64,000 nucleotides of DNA from Sphagnum compactum (lineage: Eukaryota; Bryophyta; Sphagnopsida; Sphagnales), in the NCBI GenBank assembly GCA_965153455.1, contig OZ234493.1, positions 27,332,213 to 27,396,212 on the forward strand, in the 5' to 3' direction. This document shows, one piece after another, positions 58,050 through 64,000 of this stretch. Made by a program: the position numbers and the translations under genes. The notes below the pieces were generated by a model that saw only the letters and a list, made by a program, of their open reading frames with translations, had not been told where the DNA came from and made no database searches. Positions within the stretch are counted from its first letter, which is position 1. Every line of letters begins with the position of its first letter.

Positions 58050-61000
58050 GACAAAAAGTCTTATACTAGAACTCAACCAATCTGCTGGTTTTCGGTAAAT
58101 CAACCACGCAAAGAAGGAGTCGAGGCAAAAACTTGGTGCTGGAAAATGAAGCAGAAGTCAACAACACAGAAAATGCTCCGAGTGAAAGCAAGAGCAGAAG
58201 AAGAATTGGGTTGAAGTGGGACAAGAACAGGAACAAAAAAAAGGGTTTGCGGGAAAAAAGACGAGGACGACAACGATGCGAGGCAAGAGGCCAGAGAAAT
58301 CGTAGCGACAGAAATGTCGCGCTGCAGACGAAGAAGAAACGTTGAAATTGAGGAGAGAGAGAGGGAGAGAGAAAGAGAACGGGCGTGCGGGCGATGAGCG
58401 CCGTCACTGGCTTTGTATTAATTACAGGACGGGTGGCGTCATGGGCACTTGCCATGTAAGACTTTCCCGCTTTTTCCCATGTCTCTGTCCCCACTTCTTC
58501 ATCATAAGCCCCCTCCCCCCCCCCCCCTCCCCTTTCGCCGCACAATTTTTTCGTTGACAAATATACTCCCTTATAATCCAGATTTTCACATTTAAAAAAA
58601 AACCATTAAACAACAACAACAACAATAATAATAATAGTAATAATAGTCGCAATGTCCCCATATGTATTTAATTTATAGGCTTTTTATTTTCAATATTTTT
58701 TTTGGTTTCCAAAATTTGGCGAAATTTCCCAATTTTTTTCCAATTTAAAGTTTGAAAAAGAAATTCCAAACTTTTTGGTTGCCACTATGGGAAAATACGC
58801 CCCCGCCCCAAAAAAAAAGAAGAAACGTGTTCACATTTTCAGAAGTCATTAAAAAGAAAGGCCCCTAAATTTTGAAAGAATGTAAACCAGGGCTTCTTCT
58901 TTTTTTTTCAATTTTGTGATATTGAAAACTTGGCAAAATTTCCAACAATTTTCTTTTTAAACTCATGGAATACTCACGTGAAAAGTCCCGAAAAAAATCC
59001 TAATTGTTTTGTTGGAAAAAGAAATTTGCAAAAAATAAATATGTGGGGGGGAAAAAAAATTTAATGTACATTACAAATATGTGAAACTTTATTTCAATAA
59101 TTCCACTATAATGAAATATAAATGATTAAAAATATAACCCCTTATTACCCCACCCCCCAAGTAGTAGAAAAACCAAGTAGGTTGGTAAGTAAGTAGGTAG
59201 GTAGTCGGGCCTATCAAGTAGGTTGTACTAGGTACCACACCTTTGTTTTTTTTTTTTCCCCTCTCTTTTTTTTAAAAAAAAAGAAAAAAAAAAAGCAAAA
59301 GAAAGAGGCCAAGTTTTTGGTTGTACCTATCCTATTAATGAAAGTGAAACACTTGTACACTCTACACTACTTCTACATAAATTATACATGTACAAATGAC
59401 ATGTATACTAGTAACTAGTTATGGGGGATACTAGTAGCTTATGATGCTTGGGACAAGCAAATGGAGCCAATAGAGATAATAAAAAATAATGCAACTAACA
59501 ATAATAATAGTGATAGTAATAATGAAACAAGGATTCATGGAAAATGAGGGGTCTACTAGTGAATTAAACCTATAGTGCATTCCATGATAGGGTAGAATGT
59601 TCCCCGAACCATTCTATGACATTATGTAAAAGTGTGTGTAGAACCATTCTACCCTCTTTTATGCTTTGAACCTGCAAAGACTTTATTCCAAACCAAAGAA
59701 AGAGACTAGGGGTGGGGTTTAGGGTTTTCCTAATAGAAAATGGAAAGGAAAAAGGACATGGTCGGGGTTGGGTTTGATTCCTAAGTTGGGCCTAATGTCA
59801 ATGATATAGGGTTAAATTAGAAGTCATCTTACAACAAATATAATATATCCCTCAAGTGGTAAAGGGGGAAGGGTCAACCCCACCGCTACTACCACCCTGG
59901 GTTACAATAGTAGAAGCTTGAATCTTTTGAAAAGCTATTGAAAGATGTTGTTTGAACAAGGTAGTTTGGACCAAGATCGGTGGACCTTTGGCACCTTTTG
60001 TACCCCATGCATTGTTGGTGTAAAGGTGTAAGAAATCATTTGCTTGTTTGTGCAAATAATTGAAAATTTTATGTCGTTAAGATGAGGAATTGATTTTAAT
60101 GTTAAGCTCGCTTTACACTAGGAGTTAGGTTTGAAAACCATACAACACTTTATTTAAAAACACACTATTGATTCGAAAAAAGTATAAAAGGGGAGAATTT
60201 AAAAGACGTTAAGTTGGCACAAACTAGATGTCAAAATCTCTCTGTCTCAACAACCAACCACCTATAATAGGTCAATCGTGGCAATGGGGGCTATGTCCTA
60301 AAGTCTAAAGTCGAGAAATAACTAGGCTTAGTGATGTTGTCACTCAACTTAATATGGAGGATGCTTGCATTTTTTATAATATAATTGAAATTTTTAACAA
60401 AGAAAAGTAACCAAGATAGAAAGAGGAGGGCCTTTTGGCCCTTTGAAACTCCAAATCGCATTGGCACAATCATGTAAAAACACATCAACTTGTTTGTGTA
60501 AACATCCAAATACCTCAATTGTTAGAGGGCATAATTAATCAGTGTGGCATCTGTCACGATAACTCATTTTTTTGACTTAAGCTACATGGAAAGCAACAAA
60601 TCATTGTGTAAGATTGGGGAAGTGAATTTACATGCATTGGGTCAATTATGACAAATGTCAACTAAGGTGCGAATTCCATCTTTGTTTAAAACAATGTAAA
60701 CTTGATGATGAAAAGAGTTGAGTGTGGTCGAAGGAAACCATGTTTATTCTTGTCCCGCATGGAATACAATATTTCACCCAATTGTGGCAAAGGTAGTACA
60801 AACTTCATCATTGGTCCCCATGTGCTTTTGACCATGGGTGCAATGTAAAAGATGGATACCCATAGGATCAATGGGATTTGTGCACACACATTAGGGGAAG
60901 CCGACAATTGAAAAATGTGATAATTCAAGTTGGATCTTAAGCATTGTGGAGAAAACTAGGGAAAATAATTGAAAGCCTAGGAAAATTGGTCGAATTATAA

Positions 61001-62878
61001 GTTAAACGTTGGCCCTCAGGCTAAAACATGATAAAATTTGAACACAATGGGCTTTAGATATCCCGTTGGAAAGTATGTTAGAGAAGGTATGATGAATTCT
61101 GAAGTCAAACCATTTGTTGCTGGATGAATTGTTCAAAAGGAAGAAGACATGTGTTTATGGGGGACAGTAGAGGATTGCATGGCCCCTTGAGGTGTTGTTG
61201 GAAAAAGAAGGAATTGTTGTCGACTTGTGTTAAAGCTTCAAGAAGGAATGGATGGACTTTTTGATGTAAAAATATGAACTGATCAATTCACTGGATTATT
61301 AAAAGAATTCAAGAATTCATATTGAATTCTGTTCCAAATTGTTTATAGTGACTAAACATGTGTTGAAGAATGATTTATAAAATTAAATGTGATTTTATTT
61401 TTTTTGTGAAACCTTAACCAAATGGTAGTTATGAACTTTTGAAAGGTTAGAATTGGACCTTGTTTTCAAAAATCCTTTTGAAATGAATTTTTTTTTGGTC
61501 AAATTTCTTGTTATCAATGGATACATAATTGAAATATCTAAATTATTTTTTATTCTTATGGACTTTATGGGTTTCCTTTTTGGATTTTCAAAGTAATTTC
61601 ACCATACCAGTTAACAATAACATTTTTCAATATGGAATTTGATCTAGATTTAAAAGAGGTTTCGTAAAGGATTGAAAGTTTAGTAGTCAAAGATTACATC
61701 AATGAAATCTTAGAATTAAAAACCCTATCCATATGGATCATTTAAAAAAACTTGTTTGTGATTGTTGTAAATGTTATATATGCCTAAAATGAGCCACTAG
61801 ACAATGCATACACCAACTTCATCATGGTCTTGGATGCCATCATCACTAATATATTAGATTCAACACAACTTATATATTGTAATACCAAAATATGATATTC
61901 CTCACCCCCTTGCCCTAGTTCTCCAAGAACCTAGACAAACAACCCCCACAAACGTCATCTAAATGGATTGGTTACCTTCACATAAAAGTTTTTTACAAAA
62001 AGCCCAAGCCATTTCAATGACTAGTTGTACCCTTCGATAGAGCTAGAAATTAATTTAAAGAAATCCTAGTTGATTATTGGTAGCAAAGTGGATGCCTAGG
62101 TATAGGGATTTCTTGAACTGGCTTCCAACACCACGATGCAAGGAAAATCATCTCTACATAGCACTAGTGAATATCTGTGTTCACTCTAGTTACGCGCCTC
62201 ACAAATAAGATCTTTGGAAGTTTTAGAACCTTCCAAATAGATGCGCATCAAACCTTAATTTATTCTTGGACTATTTTCCTTGATATTTGATTGTCCTCTT
62301 GTCACTCTCTTTTCTTTTCTTTCTTTCGAACACAAAAAAAATAAAATCAAAACTCATGATATTCAAGGCTCTTTATTAGTTTTTCCACAAGATCACTTCC
62401 CTTTAATGTCTTGCAACAATAACTCCAAAACACTTTGTGCCTGAAAGCCTAAAAACTAGCCATTCTATGAAAAATAGTTTAATTTGCAGACATTTTTTTC
62501 AACAGAAAACTACCCAAAATTGTCATCGACCAATAAGTAGCACAAATTTTAATTAACACGAGTAAAGATTTCAATTTAGTTCTTTCTTCATAGTTGCCAT
62601 ATCAACATTCCTTAGTAACTCAAGGCAAATGGAAAAGATTTTTTAAATTTCAACTTTGATTCTTAATGTAAAGCCCTTGGGGCTTATTTCAACTTTTGCA
62701 CGAATAGGAATGTTTGATTTGAATTGAACACTGGTCTTGATTCTTAATGTAAAATGGGCCTTAAATGTTGATGTTAATAACTTTGTTACTTTGATTGTGC
62801 TAATTTTAATGTATGGGTCGGTCCTATGATGTCATTAAAAAATGTTTGGTCCATTCTGATCTTGTTTATCCATCTAAT
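58050..62878. other. AT-rich intergenic DNA
   Basis: 58050-58450 is purine-rich and probably the promoter side of the minus-strand gene. A C homopolymer-like tract lies at 58509-58532. 58600-59320 is A/T-rich low complexity. Two similar stretches at 59950-60060 and 60415-60510 look like diverged duplicates. No gene recognised. Confidence 0.5.
59590..59654. repeat. Small imperfect inverted repeat
   Basis: GGGTAGAATGTTC (59590-59602) pairs with GAACCATTCTACCC (59641-59654) with one bulged base, and an inner GAACCATTCTA lies between. Hairpin of about 65 bases. Confidence 0.5.
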
Positions 62879-63200
62879 GTTGCAACCTTGCCTTGGGCTT
62901 ACAACCAAGGATGGGGCAACACAAAAACAAAAAGATTCAATAACAAATTAAAAAAACTTGAACACATTTGGGGGATTGAAAAGGAAGTATTTTTAGGATT
63001 TTCACTTGATGAATTCCCATTTAAAAAGTTGGGAGTTCTATAGAGTTCCAAATTTTTGGGACAAAAGTGTAACAAGGTAAACCTTATCCAACTCACAAAT
63101 TATATCATTGGAAAATTTTCAAATCATAGCTATCAAATGTGAACTTGCATTTTCCATTTGAAACTAATATTTATGAATTGTGGCCAAAAAACATTTGAGA
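62879..63200 (+). repeat. Diverged dispersed repeat, copy 2
   Basis: Similar in order to 19181-19660 (TTGCAACCTTGCCTTGGGCT start, then CCCATTT, AAGTTGGGAGTT, CCAAATTTTTGGGA, ATCATTGGAAA). The 76-codon frame at 62813-63043 lies across it and is not a credible gene. Confidence 0.4.
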
Positions 63201-64000
63201 GTGAAATTGATAATTTGATTCCTAATCATAAAAATCCAACAAAAAAGATGAATTGACCTTTGATGAAAGTGTATGACATGATGTTGAAAAGATCTTGATG
63301 AAAATTACAATGTTTTAGTCAAAAAAATTTCAATCAAATCTCATGTGAGAAAATTATGAACTTGCAAATGTGCATGACCCATAATTTGAATTTTTCAAGA
63401 CTCTCATTTCGGAGTTATGGACAAAATAGTCGTTTCAATGTAATTTCCATGGAAAGGTTTGAAGTGTATTATAGGGAGGAGGGTGGTGGATTTTTCTTAA
63501 GTCCAAGCCATGTAAATATAGTGAATCCAAAAGCAAATTCGCAACCCAAAATTGGTTTCATTTGCACTAACCACTTACATTCTCTGGTTTGTGCATGTGA
63601 CTTGTTTGTGAGGCGCCCATGATTGTCACGTCATCCTAGTCCCATCCCAAAGCCTCCACATGCCTTTCTTACCCCCCAAGTGCACAAAACTAGGGAGCAC
63701 ACCTTGGTTTACATTTCGTTACACTTTGGCAATCAACAAAATGTTTACCCTTGATATTATTTGACAAGCCTAAGCACATGTCATTTAAATATTTGACTAT
63801 CATGTTCACATAATTTGATTTTAAATTTTCATAATGTTTTCGAACATAATAAATGTTGGATCTTTTGTGAAGATTTCCAATTTTGATGTCATGTTTAAAA
63901 ACATATTTGAAAAAGGTGAATAGGTAGATGTTTGTTTTGAGAATGGGGGACATTGTAACAAAAACATGTCTTTCATATTACCCTTAACATTGTAATTACA
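63201..64000. other. AT-rich DNA at window end
   Basis: No gene recognised. A + strand frame at 63356-63622 and a minus frame at 63690-63953 have no known domains. Confidence 0.5.

Overview
The window is nuclear DNA of a land plant. It has GT-AG introns, nuclear genes for chloroplast proteins (PsbY and the CF1 gamma subunit), a subgroup-22-type R2R3-MYB gene and a DUF1421/FLOE-type gene. Only six genes can be supported in 64 kb. The rest is AT-rich, low-complexity and full of decayed transposons, so the genome is probably large and repeat-rich. The reverse-transcriptase and Helitron remnants have a flavour I associate with seed-free plants (bryophyte, lycophyte or fern), but I cannot name the species.

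Layout. 1-13 kb: AT-rich DNA with a minus-strand non-LTR reverse-transcriptase relic (about 2.3-4.0 kb), a Mutator-type MITE with TIRs and a 9-bp target duplication (11689-12078), a truncated inverted copy of it (5618-5906), and nested foldback elements. 13.86-15.31 kb: an intronless R2R3-MYB gene (+). 15-32 kb: gene-free; it holds an eroded Helitron (about 20.0-26.4 kb, +; RPA-like, possible OTU and Rep parts), two tandem arrays inside it, a probable Copia gag relic (about 28.3-29.5 kb, -) and further arrays at 30.6-31.7 kb. 32.2-33.7 kb: SKIP14-like F-box gene (-). 35.7-38.5 kb: FLOE/DUF1421 prion-like gene (-), with a tandem array upstream of its 5' end. 39.3-47.9 kb: gene-free, with a degenerate array at 40.5-41.3 kb. 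47.9-50.05 kb: chloroplast ATP synthase gamma gene (-), two exons. 53.0-54.5 kb: PSBY gene (+), three exons, encoding a precursor with four PsbY modules. 55.8-58.05 kb: a five-exon gene (-) for an unrecognised disordered protein. 58-64 kb: AT-rich, with diverged dispersed repeats.

The genes do not form a functional cluster. Two serve the thylakoid (PsbY in photosystem II, gamma subunit in CF1), one is a predicted transcription factor, one a predicted ubiquitin-ligase adaptor, and one a condensate-forming family linked to water status.

The strongest leads are the four-module PsbY polyprotein, apparently built by duplication of a two-module exon, and the gamma subunit in which one of the two redox-switch cysteines is a tyrosine. 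No wholly new system could be demonstrated from sequence alone.
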